Shown here piece after piece: positions 19,101 through 27,151 of a stretch of 64,000 nucleotides of DNA (the first letter of the stretch is position 1; each line of letters opens with the position of its first letter). Below the pieces are notes generated by a model. The model was not told the DNA's origin and made no database searches. It worked only from the letters and a program-made list of their open reading frames with translations. The DNA lies in contig NZ_JAVIWK010000001.1 in assembly GCF_034314165.1 (NCBI RefSeq), positions 310,001-374,000 of the forward strand, given 5' to 3'. The DNA is from Pseudomonas sp. Bout1 (GTDB lineage Bacteria; Pseudomonadota; Gammaproteobacteria; Pseudomonadales; Pseudomonadaceae). The position numbers and the translations under genes were made by a program.

Positions 19101-19940
19101 GATGAAGGCCTCAAGGCCGATATCGGCGTCAGCCCGCTGGGCTTTCTGTACGACACCATCGTCGGTGGCGCCAGCGTCTCGCGGCCGTTCTCTCAAGGTT
19201 CGAACTTCCGCTACGGCGTCAACGTTTCCCGGCGCCCGGTCACCGACAGCGTGACCTCCTTTGCCGGTTCTGAAGACAAGCGTACCGGCGAGAAATGGGG
19301 CGGTGTGACCGCCAACGGCGGGCGTGGCGACCTGAGCTACGACAACCAGAAGCTGGGTGTGTATGGCTACGCCTCGTTGCACGAGATGCTGGGCAACAAC
19401 GTCGAAGACAACACCCGCCTGGAACTGGGCAGCGGCATCTACTGGTACCTGCGCAATACCCCGACCGACACCCTGACCCTCGGTATCAGCGGTTCGGTCA
19501 TGGGCTTCAAGGAGAACCAGGGTTACTACACCTACGGCCAGGGCGGTTACTTCAGCCCGCAGCGCTTCTTCTCCCTGGGTGTGCCGGTGCGCTGGGCGCA
19601 GAGTTTTGATCGCTTCAGCTACCAGATAAAAAGTTCGGTGGGCATCCAGCATATCGAGCAAGATGCGGTCGATTATTTCCCGGGGCATGACCAGCTCCAG
19701 AGTGACCGGGGCGATCCGAAATACGCCAAGGACAGCAAGACCGGCATCGGCTACAGCTTCAACGCCGCCGCCGAATACCGCCTCAGCTCGCGCTTTTACC
19801 TGGGTGGCGAAGTCGGTCTCGACAACGCCCAGGACTATCGCCAGTACGTCGGCAACGCCTACCTGCGCTACCTGTTTGAAGACCTGAGCGGGCCTATGCC
19901 CTTGCCGGTCAGTCCGTACCGTTCCCCTTATTCGAATTGA
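16089..19940 (+). CDS. wssE: cellulose export outer-membrane protein with TPR repeats (BcsC-type)
   Basis: Secretes the finished polymer across the outer membrane. It has a signal peptide (cleavage after about SFA, residue 21), a long periplasmic array of TPR helical repeats (about 25-850, many with the A..LG...Y..A pattern), a Pro/Asn-rich linker (about 860-920) and a C-terminal beta-barrel (about 950-1283) rich in alternating G/Y strands and ending close to an aromatic YSN. The 1283-aa length fits the BcsC family. It starts inside the end of wssD, and wssF follows after 16 bases with a TAGGAG ribosome site. No frameshift seen. Confidence 0.95.
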   Translation: MRRHTLAIAILAALASSASFAETTDPQSLLIEQGYYWQSKKNPERALETWQKLLRLSPDQPDALYGIGLISVQQQRPAEAQKYLARLQALSPVPRQALLLEQDITVNIPANAKLLEQARELGEPEEEREQAVALYRQIFQGREPQGLIAREYYNTLGFTSKGTNEAIAGLQRLSRERPNDPIVALFLAKHLARNPATRADGIRALAKLAPNNDVGGNADETWRFALIWLGPPKSDQVSLFQQFLAAHPDDTEIRALMNKGIAQGKGGAAWQRDPQMTKAFKALDDGDLKTAEPLLAARLNQKSNDVDALGGMGVLRQQQQRFTEAESYLVQATRLPGGAAWQSALNDVRYWNLLNQARDAQRGGRTSQARELVAQAERLNPGQPGAAVALSGFQAQDNQFDAAEAGYRKVLARHPGDPDALSGLINVLSQSGQPEEALKLIDSVSPAERAKFAPSVKITALRATQVGKLAEQRGDLKAAQAAYKQALDADPENPWTRFALARIYLRDGQIRNARALIDGLLAKQPNQPDALYTSTLLSAELGEWKKAEETLARIPAGQRTADMNELGIDIALHKQTDIAIETARRGQRPEALALLGRSEAMTRQKPERLAILAAAYVEVGATQQGLDIMQKVLDNNPNPTIDQKLLYANVLLKANHYTEAGDILREVQGQPLSETGRQRYDDLIYLYRVKQADALREKNDLVAAYDMLSPALAQRPNDAMAVGALARMYAASGNSKKAMELYAPLIQQNPNNARLQLGLADIALQGRDRGLAESASDKALALEPGNPEILTSAARIYQGLGKNNEASALLRKALAIENSQKSQTQLAQAGSQGVAYNPFVGLPGQRRQVTDLTVAGAVPPPIDAPANVVPENALATSGRSVPNNLNEPFEAPSSIASLDTANLSPARRALDTILRDRTGYVVQGLSVRSNNGESGLSKITDVEAPFEVRIPVGDLNVAARVTPVHLSSGSVKTNSATRFGGGTNDPAGSQSDTGVGLAIAVENPDEGLKADIGVSPLGFLYDTIVGGASVSRPFSQGSNFRYGVNVSRRPVTDSVTSFAGSEDKRTGEKWGGVTANGGRGDLSYDNQKLGVYGYASLHEMLGNNVEDNTRLELGSGIYWYLRNTPTDTLTLGISGSVMGFKENQGYYTYGQGGYFSPQRFFSLGVPVRWAQSFDRFSYQIKSSVGIQHIEQDAVDYFPGHDQLQSDRGDPKYAKDSKTGIGYSFNAAAEYRLSSRFYLGGEVGLDNAQDYRQYVGNAYLRYLFEDLSGPMPLPVSPYRSPYSN

Positions 19941-19956
19941 TTGATAGGAGTCATCC

Positions 19957-20628
19957 ATGCCTGTTTCCGCTTCTGCTATTGCCGGCCTGACCCTGCTGGT
20001 ATTGGGCGAAAGTCACATGAGCTTTCCTGATTCACTGCTCAACCCGCTGCAGGACAACCTCACCGCTCAGGGCGCCAAGGTTCACTCCATCGGCGCGTGC
20101 GGCGCCGGTGCAGCCGACTGGATCGTGCCGAAAAAAGTCGAGTGCGGTGCCGAGCGCCTGCCCGGCGGCAAGGCCGAGATTTTCGGCAAGAACGGCATGA
20201 GCACCACCCCGATCAAAGACCTGATCGCCAAGGACAAGCCCGACCTGGTGGTGATCATCATCGCCGACACCATGGCCTCGTACCCCGAGCCGCAGTTCCC
20301 GAAAGTCTGGGCCTGGAAAAGCGTGACCTCCCTGACCAAGGCCATCACCGAAACCGGCACCAAGTGCGTGTGGGTCGGGCCGGCGTGGGGCAAGGTCGGT
20401 TCGCAGTACAAGAAGGATGACGCGCGCACCAAGGTGATGTCGCAGTTCCTCGCGACCAACGTGGCGCCGTGCACCTACGTCGACTCGCTGACCTTCTCCA
20501 AGCCGGGCCAATGGATCACCACCGACGGCCAGCACTTCACCATCGACGGCTACCAGAAGTGGGCCAAGGCAATCGGCGAGTCGCTGGCCACGTTGCCACC
20601 AGCCGCTGTGGCCAAAGGAGCGCAATAA
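19957..20628 (+). CDS. wssF: SGNH-hydrolase-like cellulose acetylation protein
   Basis: The first gene of the acetylation module. The fold signature is SGNH: block I reads LVLGESHMS, with S19 and H20 in place of the usual GDS, and a C-terminal D-x-x-H pair in TTDGQHFTIDGY (D190, H193) completes a possible triad. The hydrophobic N-terminus (about 1-16) is short, so export by a signal anchor is possible but not certain. In P. fluorescens SBW25 the wssF-I genes are needed for acetylated cellulose; WssF is proposed to help present acyl groups. The stop overlaps the wssG start. Confidence 0.88.
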   Translation: MPVSASAIAGLTLLVLGESHMSFPDSLLNPLQDNLTAQGAKVHSIGACGAGAADWIVPKKVECGAERLPGGKAEIFGKNGMSTTPIKDLIAKDKPDLVVIIIADTMASYPEPQFPKVWAWKSVTSLTKAITETGTKCVWVGPAWGKVGSQYKKDDARTKVMSQFLATNVAPCTYVDSLTFSKPGQWITTDGQHFTIDGYQKWAKAIGESLATLPPAAVAKGAQ

Positions 20629-21293
20629 TGAAACGCATCACCCTGGGCCTGGCGACCTTGCTCGCCAGCATCAGCGCCTACAGCGCCGACATTCCGCTTT
20701 ACCCCACCGGCCCGGAGAAAGATTCGGCGTTCCTGCGCCTGGCCAACGGCACCGACGGCGAGCTGAAATTGCTGCCGCAAGGTTCCAAGGCCAGCCTGGT
20801 ACTGGGTGGCCAAAAGCAGGTTTCCGACTACCTGCCGGTATCGGGCGGCACGACGCCGATCAAGGGCGTGTTAAGCCAGGGCGGCAAGGATTCCGAGCTG
20901 GCCGTGACCGTGGCACCCGGCGAGTTCGCCACGGTGGTGGCCGTGCCTGACGCCAAGGGCGGCACTCGCCAGTTGGTGATCCACGAGCAGCCGGACGACT
21001 TCAACGCGCTGAAGGCCTCGCTGGCCTTTATCAACGCCGACGCCGCCTGTGCCGACGCGAGCCTGGAAGCCGTGGCGCAAAAAGCCGAGCTGTTCAAGAA
21101 GGTCGCTGAAGGTTCGATTTCGCGCCGCATGATCAACCCGGTGGAACTGTCGGTGCAGCTCAAGTGCGCCAATGCGCCGGTCGGCCAACCGCTGACCTTC
21201 ACCCTCAAGGCCGGCGAACGCTACAGCGTGCTCGCACTGCCATCGGCCGCCGGTTCGAGGTTGCTGTTTACCTCCGACACGCTCGCTAACTGA
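20628..21293 (+). CDS. wssG: AlgF-like periplasmic acetylation protein
   Basis: A 221-aa exported protein whose signal peptide ends near YSA|DIPLY. The mature part is beta-rich and resembles AlgF of the alginate O-acetylation complex: an early VRL-type strand (FLRLANGTDGELKL), a middle domain with VVAVPD and a C-terminal beta-domain (GQPLTFTLKAGERYS). It probably links the MBOAT WssH to the periplasmic transferase. The ATG at 20628 shares its first base with the wssF stop and is preceded by AAAGGAG. Confidence 0.88.
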   Translation: MKRITLGLATLLASISAYSADIPLYPTGPEKDSAFLRLANGTDGELKLLPQGSKASLVLGGQKQVSDYLPVSGGTTPIKGVLSQGGKDSELAVTVAPGEFATVVAVPDAKGGTRQLVIHEQPDDFNALKASLAFINADAACADASLEAVAQKAELFKKVAEGSISRRMINPVELSVQLKCANAPVGQPLTFTLKAGERYSVLALPSAAGSRLLFTSDTLAN

Positions 21294-21310
21294 TCGGGCC
21301 CGACACCACC

Positions 21311-22726
21311 ATGGTCTTTGCCTCACTGGAATTCCTCACGCTGTTCCTGCCGGCCTTTCTGTTGATTTATGCGCTGGCCCGTCCGGGCTGGCGCAACGTC
21401 ATCCTGTTGATCGGCAGCTGGCTATTCTACGGCTGGTTGAGCCCGCTGTTTTTGTTCCTGCACATGGTGTTAACCGTGGTGGCGTGGGTCGGCGGTTTGC
21501 TGGTGGACCGTTCCCGTGAAGACGGCAAGGGCCGGGTGCGTTTGTTGATCGCGTTGATCGTCTTCAACACCGCCGTGCTGTGTTGGTACAAGTACGCCAA
21601 CATCGTCGCGGGCACCGTGAGTGAGGTGATCACCTGGTATGGCGCCATGCCGCTGGACTGGCAGCGCGTGGCGTTGCCGGCGGGGCTGTCGTTTATCGTG
21701 TTGCAGGCGATCTCGTACCTGGTGGATGTGCATCGGCACACGGTGCCGGTGGAGCGCAGCTTCATCAACTACGCAACTTACATTTCGATGTTCGGCCACT
21801 CGATTGCGGGCCCGATCATCCGGTACGACTGGGTGCGGCGCGAGCTGAACCAGCGCTATTTCAACTGGCCGAATTTCACCCTCGGCGCCCGGCGCTTCAT
21901 GATCGGCATGGGCATGAAAGTGCTGGTGGCCGACACCTTGTCGCCGCTGGTAGACATTGCCTTCCACCTGGAAAACCCAAGCCTGGTGGATGCCTGGATC
22001 GGTTGCCTGGCGTACTCGCTGCAACTGTTTTTCGACTTCGCCGGCTACAGTGCCATGGCCATCGGCCTGGGCTTGATGCTGGGCTTTCACTTTCCGGAAA
22101 ACTTCAACCGGCCGTACCTGGCCAGCAGCATCCAGGACTTCTGGCGGCGTTGGCATTTGTCGTTGTCCAGCTGGCTGCGGGACTACCTGTACATCGCCCT
22201 CGGCGGTAACCGCGACGGCGTGTGGCGCACCTACCGCAACCTGTTCCTGACCATGGCGATTGCCGGGTTGTGGCACGGCGGCGACAGCTGGAACTACCTG
22301 TTGTGGGGCTCGGCCCACGGTATTGCGTTGTGCATCGACCGGGCGTGGTCGCGCTCGACATTGCCGCGCATCCCTTTGGCGCTGTCGCACATTTTGACGC
22401 TGCTGTTTGTGTGCCTGGCCTGGACGCTGTTCCGCGCACCGGACTTCCATTCGGCACTGACCATGTACGCCGGCCAGTTCGGTATGCATGGCATGGCGCT
22501 GGGTGATGCGTTGGCCGTGGCCATGCGCCCGGCCCATGGCATGGCTGCGTTGCTTGGGTTGGTGTGCATCATCGCGCCGATCTGGCAGGCCCGCTGCGAG
22601 CAGCGCTTTGGTGCGCAGCCCTGGTTTGTGGTGGCGGCATCGCTGTGGCCGGTGGCCGGGTTTGTGTTGTCGTTCGCGCTGATTGCCAGCCGCGATGCCG
22701 TACCGTTTCTGTACTTTCAGTTTTAA
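21311..22726 (+). CDS. wssH: MBOAT O-acyltransferase (AlgI-type)
   Basis: A polytopic inner-membrane protein of the MBOAT family that should carry acetyl groups across the membrane for cellulose acetylation. It begins with the AlgI-like FASLEFLTLFLPAFLL, has about ten membrane segments, and keeps the MBOAT histidines: LWHGGDSWNYLLWG (H322) and GSAHGIAL (H336). The PxFF-like RPYLASSIQDFWRRWH stretch is also typical. Length 471 aa is normal. The ribosome site before 21311 is weak, and translation may depend on coupling with wssG 17 bases upstream. Confidence 0.95.
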   Translation: MVFASLEFLTLFLPAFLLIYALARPGWRNVILLIGSWLFYGWLSPLFLFLHMVLTVVAWVGGLLVDRSREDGKGRVRLLIALIVFNTAVLCWYKYANIVAGTVSEVITWYGAMPLDWQRVALPAGLSFIVLQAISYLVDVHRHTVPVERSFINYATYISMFGHSIAGPIIRYDWVRRELNQRYFNWPNFTLGARRFMIGMGMKVLVADTLSPLVDIAFHLENPSLVDAWIGCLAYSLQLFFDFAGYSAMAIGLGLMLGFHFPENFNRPYLASSIQDFWRRWHLSLSSWLRDYLYIALGGNRDGVWRTYRNLFLTMAIAGLWHGGDSWNYLLWGSAHGIALCIDRAWSRSTLPRIPLALSHILTLLFVCLAWTLFRAPDFHSALTMYAGQFGMHGMALGDALAVAMRPAHGMAALLGLVCIIAPIWQARCEQRFGAQPWFVVAASLWPVAGFVLSFALIASRDAVPFLYFQF

Positions 22727-22738
22727 GGAAGCCTGACG

Positions 22739-23866
22739 ATGCCCGCCCCTACCGCGCCGACCCCACCGAGTGAATTGGCGATACGCACCAGCCCCCTGGC
22801 GGGCTGGGTGCTGGTGCCTTTCCTGGCGGCAGGGCTGTTGTCTTGCGCCTGGCTGATGGTCAAGGGGCCGGTGAGTTTCCTGCCGCCCAAGGTCGACAGC
22901 GACATGCTGCTGCATGGCGAGGTGACCCACCGGTTTGCCAAGGAACTGTCCAAGGCGCCGATGGCCATCGAAGCGGCCAACCTGGAGCGCGGCGCCAGTT
23001 GGCTGGTGTTCAGCGACACCGGGCCGCGGGTGCGCCAGGGTTGCCCGGGCTGGCTGTTTATCAGCGATGAACTGAAGCTCAACCGGCACGCCGAAGACAA
23101 TGCGCGCACCAAGGCCGACGCGGTGATCGACCTGCAAAAACAGCTCGGCCAACGCGGGATTGATCTGCAAGTGGTGGTGGTGCCGGACAAGACCCGCATC
23201 GCCGCCGCCCAACGTTGCGGCCTGTATCGCCCGGCCGTGCTGGATGGCCGGGTTCAGCAATGGACCACGCTGTTACAAGCGGCGGGCGTGCAAGTAGTGG
23301 ATTTGACCGACACCCTCAAACCTCTTGGCCCGGATGCTTACCTGCGCACCGATACCCACTGGAGTGAAATCGGCGCGAATGCCGGCGCCCGTGCGGTGGC
23401 CCAGCGTATTCAGCAAAGGGGTATCAAGGCTACACCGGAACAAGCCTTCGATATTACCCAGGCGCCGCTTGCACCGCGCCCGGGTGACCTGGTGCGCCTG
23501 GCCGGTCTCGACTGGTTGCCGCCGAAATTGCAGCCGGTGGGCGAGCAGGTCGCTGCCAGCACGGCACACGAGAATGCCCCGGCGGCGTCCAGCGACCCCG
23601 ACGATTTGTTCGGCGACGCGGGCCTGCCGAACGTGGCGCTGATTGGCACCTCGTTCTCGCGCAATTCGAACTTCGTGGGTTTCCTGCAAAAAGCGTTGAA
23701 TGCGCCCGTGGGCAACTTCAGTAAGGACGGGGGCGAATTTTCTGGCGCGGCGAAGGCTTATTTCGATAGCCCGGCGTTCAAGCAAACGCCGCCCAAGCTG
23801 CTGATCTGGGAAATTCCGGAGCGGGATCTGCAAACGCCTTATGACTTGATAAAAATAAGTCAGTAA
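22739..23866 (+). CDS. wssI: AlgJ/AlgX-like SGNH acetyltransferase
   Basis: The terminal O-acetyltransferase candidate of the wss acetylation module. One N-terminal membrane anchor (about 20-42) is followed by a periplasmic SGNH-like domain with DTHWS (D205, H207) and GTSFS (S305 as nucleophile), the same signature order as AlgJ and AlgX (D-x-H before GTS). A flexible A/P-rich stretch lies around 270-290. ATG 22739 has a GGAAG ribosome site and follows wssH after 12 bases. Family and position agree. Confidence 0.92.
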   Translation: MPAPTAPTPPSELAIRTSPLAGWVLVPFLAAGLLSCAWLMVKGPVSFLPPKVDSDMLLHGEVTHRFAKELSKAPMAIEAANLERGASWLVFSDTGPRVRQGCPGWLFISDELKLNRHAEDNARTKADAVIDLQKQLGQRGIDLQVVVVPDKTRIAAAQRCGLYRPAVLDGRVQQWTTLLQAAGVQVVDLTDTLKPLGPDAYLRTDTHWSEIGANAGARAVAQRIQQRGIKATPEQAFDITQAPLAPRPGDLVRLAGLDWLPPKLQPVGEQVAASTAHENAPAASSDPDDLFGDAGLPNVALIGTSFSRNSNFVGFLQKALNAPVGNFSKDGGEFSGAAKAYFDSPAFKQTPPKLLIWEIPERDLQTPYDLIKISQ

Positions 23867-23909
23867 ATTGACCATTTACCACTCGTCTTAAAGATTTCTT
23901 CAGAAACAC

Positions 23910-23947
23910 CAAAATAATGACACTTTCATTCCTTTGTCACAGAATGC
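23910..23947 (+). promoter_or_regulatory. 38-bp element shared by the wssA and wssJ leaders (copy 2)
   Basis: It reads CAAAATAATGACAC through TCACAGAATGC and aligns without gaps to 9262-9299. The wssI-wssJ gap is about 170 bases, in contrast to the tightly packed genes before it, so wssJ may have its own promoter. Confidence 0.65.
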
Positions 23948-24039
23948 GTACACAAAGGCGCCCACAAAAAGACCTGCGGTAAGCATCAGTACAGCTGACC
24001 TTTCACGTCTTTACGATGCGTCGTGACGGAGTGTTGGTG

Positions 24040-24981
24040 ATGAGCCGTACTGATGATCTTTTTGAGTTGTTTACTAAGACAACTGCCAGTGATGTACAAG
24101 GAATGGATTCGATGCTGCAGTTTTTCGAAGACATTCCCGTCGACGACAGCGCCAGCCTCAACATGGGCAGCGGCGCGTCGTTCTCCCTGCATTCCCCTTG
24201 TGCCAATGAGCCGCCACGCGAAGCCGCGACCATTCGTGCGAACGTGGTGGCGCTGGTGTCGGTCAACGGCGGCGTAGGCCGCAGCACCCTCGCAACGGCG
24301 TTGAGCAGCGGTTTGCAGCGCCTGGCGCAGCCGGTGGTGGCGCTGGACCTGGACCCGCAAAACGCCCTTTATCACCACTTTGGCCTGAGCCACACCTTGC
24401 CCGGCATCGGGCGCACCAGCCTGCATAACGAGCGCTGGAGCCAGATCCTTCACGCGGGTTTTGCCGGTTGCCAGGTGATCACCTTTGGCGAAACCGATAT
24501 CCGCCAGCAAGAAGACCTGCAGCGCTGGCTGAAGCAGGAACCGGATTGGCTGGCGCAGCACCTGTCGGCCCTGGGCTTGAGCGAGCAGGACACGGTGATC
24601 ATCGACACCCCGGCGGGCAATAACGTCTACCTGCATCAGGCGCTGAACGTGGCCGATGTGGTGCTGGTGATCGCCCAGGCGGATGCCGCCTCCCTTGGTA
24701 CCCTGGAACAGATGGAGCAGTTGCTGGCACCCCATCTCGATCGCCTGCCTGCGCCGCGCTGCCATTTTGTGATCAACCAGCTCGACGAAACCTCTGGCTT
24801 CAGCCTCGACATGCTCGAGGTGTTTCGCAAGCGCCTGGGGGATGGTTTGCTGGAGGTGGTACACCGGGACGCGGCGATCAGCGAAGCACTGGCCTTTGGC
24901 AGTGACCCGCTGGATAACGAAGCGGCGAGCATGGCCTGTGACGATATCAGCGAGCTTTGTCGCCTGTTGATTGCCCGCTGA
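24040..24981 (+). CDS. wssJ: second MinD/BcsQ-like protein of the cellulose locus
   Basis: A paralogue of WssA over its whole length. The Walker A region reads NGGVGRST from N76: both the signature lysine and the P-loop lysine (now R81) are absent. LDLDPQNALYHH, VIIDTPAGN and INQLDETSGFSLDM match WssA closely. I chose ATG 24040, with GGAG 8 bases before it and MSRTDD aligning to the WssA start; ATG 24016 is in frame. With such a nucleotide site it may dimerise with WssA or bind nucleotide without hydrolysis; this is inference. Its leader is homologous to that of wssA. Confidence 0.9.
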   Translation: MSRTDDLFELFTKTTASDVQGMDSMLQFFEDIPVDDSASLNMGSGASFSLHSPCANEPPREAATIRANVVALVSVNGGVGRSTLATALSSGLQRLAQPVVALDLDPQNALYHHFGLSHTLPGIGRTSLHNERWSQILHAGFAGCQVITFGETDIRQQEDLQRWLKQEPDWLAQHLSALGLSEQDTVIIDTPAGNNVYLHQALNVADVVLVIAQADAASLGTLEQMEQLLAPHLDRLPAPRCHFVINQLDETSGFSLDMLEVFRKRLGDGLLEVVHRDAAISEALAFGSDPLDNEAASMACDDISELCRLLIAR

Positions 24982-25224
24982 AACGCCCGGGTTATGCCGC
25001 TGACGCCAGATGCTTATGCACAATCGGTTGGTTGGCACTGTCATGAAACGGCAATTTTGCGGAGCGGTTCTCATCACGCCGCAACTGCCTGTTTTACGTG
25101 CGTTTTATTTTGTGAACAAAAAATGATCAGTCAGCAATTTTCCCTGTAAAGCTTGCCGCCAGCGCCTGCGCCAGGATTCCATCAACAGAGTTATCCACAG
25201 GGCAGGCTGCGACAAAAATGCCCT

Positions 25225-26415
25225 TTAATTGCGCTCGGCAAGCAACATCAGGTTGCGCGGGGTCAACGACGTTTCACAGAAGCTGCCTATTTGAACGGTG
25301 TAGCCGTTCTCCATGAGAAAAAGTGCCCGATCCAGCACCAGCCACAATTCCAGCGGGCGCCGAAACAGGCTACGCAGTAATTCCAGGTTTCGTACTTCGG
25401 CCAAGCGCCGCCAGCCTTGGGCTTCCAGGGCCGGCCAGTCCTGTTCACCTGTGGATAATTGCTTGAGCGCAGCCAGTTCGCGGCAGTAGTCGGCGAACGG
25501 CTTGGCCAGCCAGCTTGTGGGCAGCGATGGGGTGGGCAGGTACTCATCGCTGCCGCGCAGTTGCCGCTGCAGCCCATCAAAACCCAAGCGCCTGGCCATC
25601 GACGTATCCCGCTGCTGGCGTACCCGCGCGCCTGCGGTGACGGTTTCGCTCAACGGCAGGCCCAGATCCTCCACCGACAACTGCAGTGATGAAGCCTGGG
25701 CGGCAATCGACAGCGGCTGGTACTGCTCGGCGTGGATGCGGTTGTAGCAGCAGGGCGCTACGGCCAGTTGTTGGCAGCCGGCAGCGCTGGCCATCTGGAT
25801 CAGCCGCACATGTAAGTCGCCACAGGCGTGCAGGGCGACCGGGGTTTGATCACGGCTGATCTGCACGTCGCCCATCACGTCTTGCAGGCGATGGGTGACG
25901 GGCAATCGATGGTGTTCACTGAGCGTTTGCCCCGAGGCGATCAGGGCGGGGTCGTATTCCAGGCACGTCAGTTGCTGCCCGGGTTGCATCAGACGCCGGC
26001 CGAGGTGGCCTTTACCGGCGCACCAGTCGAGCCAGTGCTGGGGAGTTCTAGAGAAGTTCAGGGCGGCGCCAAAGGCTTCGATCTGCTGCCATTTGCGGCC
26101 GGGTACATCGACGTTTAAACGGTGACGGGCAGCCGGCAGCGCGCTGGACGGCAAGTTATCCACAGCACCGAGACGCAACGACTCGGCGGCCAGCTCGGGA
26201 AACGGCGCGGGCGCCGGCAGAGTGTAAGGCAGGTTATGGCTGCTTTCCGCCTCGGCCAGCGAGCGTTGGCGCAGCCAATGGGCCAGCTCGGGAAGCCGGG
26301 CTTCCCACGCCAATTGCAGATGGGTAAAGGGCCGTGGTCGCCACAGCCCTTGATGCTCGGTAAGGAACGCATCCAGCGCCCGGAAGCGGGCGAGCAACGG
26401 CTCACCCGTCAACAT
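25225..26415 (-). CDS. SAM-dependent methyltransferase domain protein (396 aa)
   Basis: The central part carries an AdoMet-binding motif, DWCAGKGHLGRRL, followed by an acidic CLEYDP (motif II), HACGDL and an APCCYNR segment. This combination is seen in the GSTCD-like methyltransferase group whose substrate is unknown. The protein is soluble, with no signal peptide. ATG 26415 is 4 bases past the stop of an ABC permease and has an AGGGG ribosome site, so it is probably the last gene of the transporter operon; a longer frame to 26442 overlaps the permease. Function beyond methyl transfer cannot be assigned. Confidence 0.85.
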   Translation of the reverse strand: MLTGEPLLARFRALDAFLTEHQGLWRPRPFTHLQLAWEARLPELAHWLRQRSLAEAESSHNLPYTLPAPAPFPELAAESLRLGAVDNLPSSALPAARHRLNVDVPGRKWQQIEAFGAALNFSRTPQHWLDWCAGKGHLGRRLMQPGQQLTCLEYDPALIASGQTLSEHHRLPVTHRLQDVMGDVQISRDQTPVALHACGDLHVRLIQMASAAGCQQLAVAPCCYNRIHAEQYQPLSIAAQASSLQLSVEDLGLPLSETVTAGARVRQQRDTSMARRLGFDGLQRQLRGSDEYLPTPSLPTSWLAKPFADYCRELAALKQLSTGEQDWPALEAQGWRRLAEVRNLELLRSLFRRPLELWLVLDRALFLMENGYTVQIGSFCETSLTPRNLMLLAERN

Positions 26416-26419
26416 GGCG

Positions 26420-27151
26420 TCAGCGCCCCTGGCAGGCATCAACCCGCAACCAGCGTTCCAGCAGCTTGAAGAAGCGCACCAGCACGTAGGACATCAGCAG
26501 GTAGAACAAGCCGGCGGCAAAGAAGATTTCCACCGGCAGGTAGGTGCGGGCAATGATCGTGCGGGCCATGCCGGTCAGTTCCAGCAAGGTCACGGTACTG
26601 GCCAGGGCGCTGGCCTTGAGCATCAGGATCACTTCGTTGCTGTAGGCCGGCAGGCCGATGCGCGCCGCGCGCGGCAGGATGATGTAGAACAGCGCCTTGG
26701 GCTTGGACATGCCGAGCGCTCGCGCCGCTTCGATTTCACCCGGCGGAATGGCCTGGATCGCGCCGCGCAAAATCTCGGCGATGTAGGCGGCGGTGTGCAG
26801 GGTCATGGTGGCGGTGGCGCACCAGAAAGGGTCTCGCAGGTACGGCCACATGAAGCTTTCACGCACCGCATCGAACTGCGCCAGCCCGTAATACACCAGG
26901 AACAACTGCACCAGCAGCGGCGTGCCCCGGAAGAAGAAAATGTAGCAGTAGGGCAGGGTGCGCACGTACCACAGGCGCGAAGAGCGGGCGATGCCCAGCG
27001 GGATCGCCAGCAGCAGGCCGGCGATCACGGCGATGGCCACCAGTTCCAGGGTCAGGGTCGCGCCCTGGGCCAACCGGGGCAACCATTTGATGATCACGGC
27101 CCAGTTCAGGCCCAGGTCAAAATGCGACAGCCAACTGTAGTCGCCACTCAT
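26420..27151 (-). CDS. polar amino-acid ABC transporter permease (HisM-type)
   Basis: An inner-membrane subunit of about 243 aa with five to six membrane segments. The ABC-binding EAA loop reads EIEAARALGMSKPKALFYIILPRAARIG. It pairs with the permease encoded just before it; the ATG at 27151 overlaps that stop codon. The long upstream extension to 27397 is a frame inside the neighbouring gene. The transporter most resembles the histidine/arginine/ornithine group. Confidence 0.93.
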   Translation of the reverse strand: MSGDYSWLSHFDLGLNWAVIIKWLPRLAQGATLTLELVAIAVIAGLLLAIPLGIARSSRLWYVRTLPYCYIFFFRGTPLLVQLFLVYYGLAQFDAVRESFMWPYLRDPFWCATATMTLHTAAYIAEILRGAIQAIPPGEIEAARALGMSKPKALFYIILPRAARIGLPAYSNEVILMLKASALASTVTLLELTGMARTIIARTYLPVEIFFAAGLFYLLMSYVLVRFFKLLERWLRVDACQGR

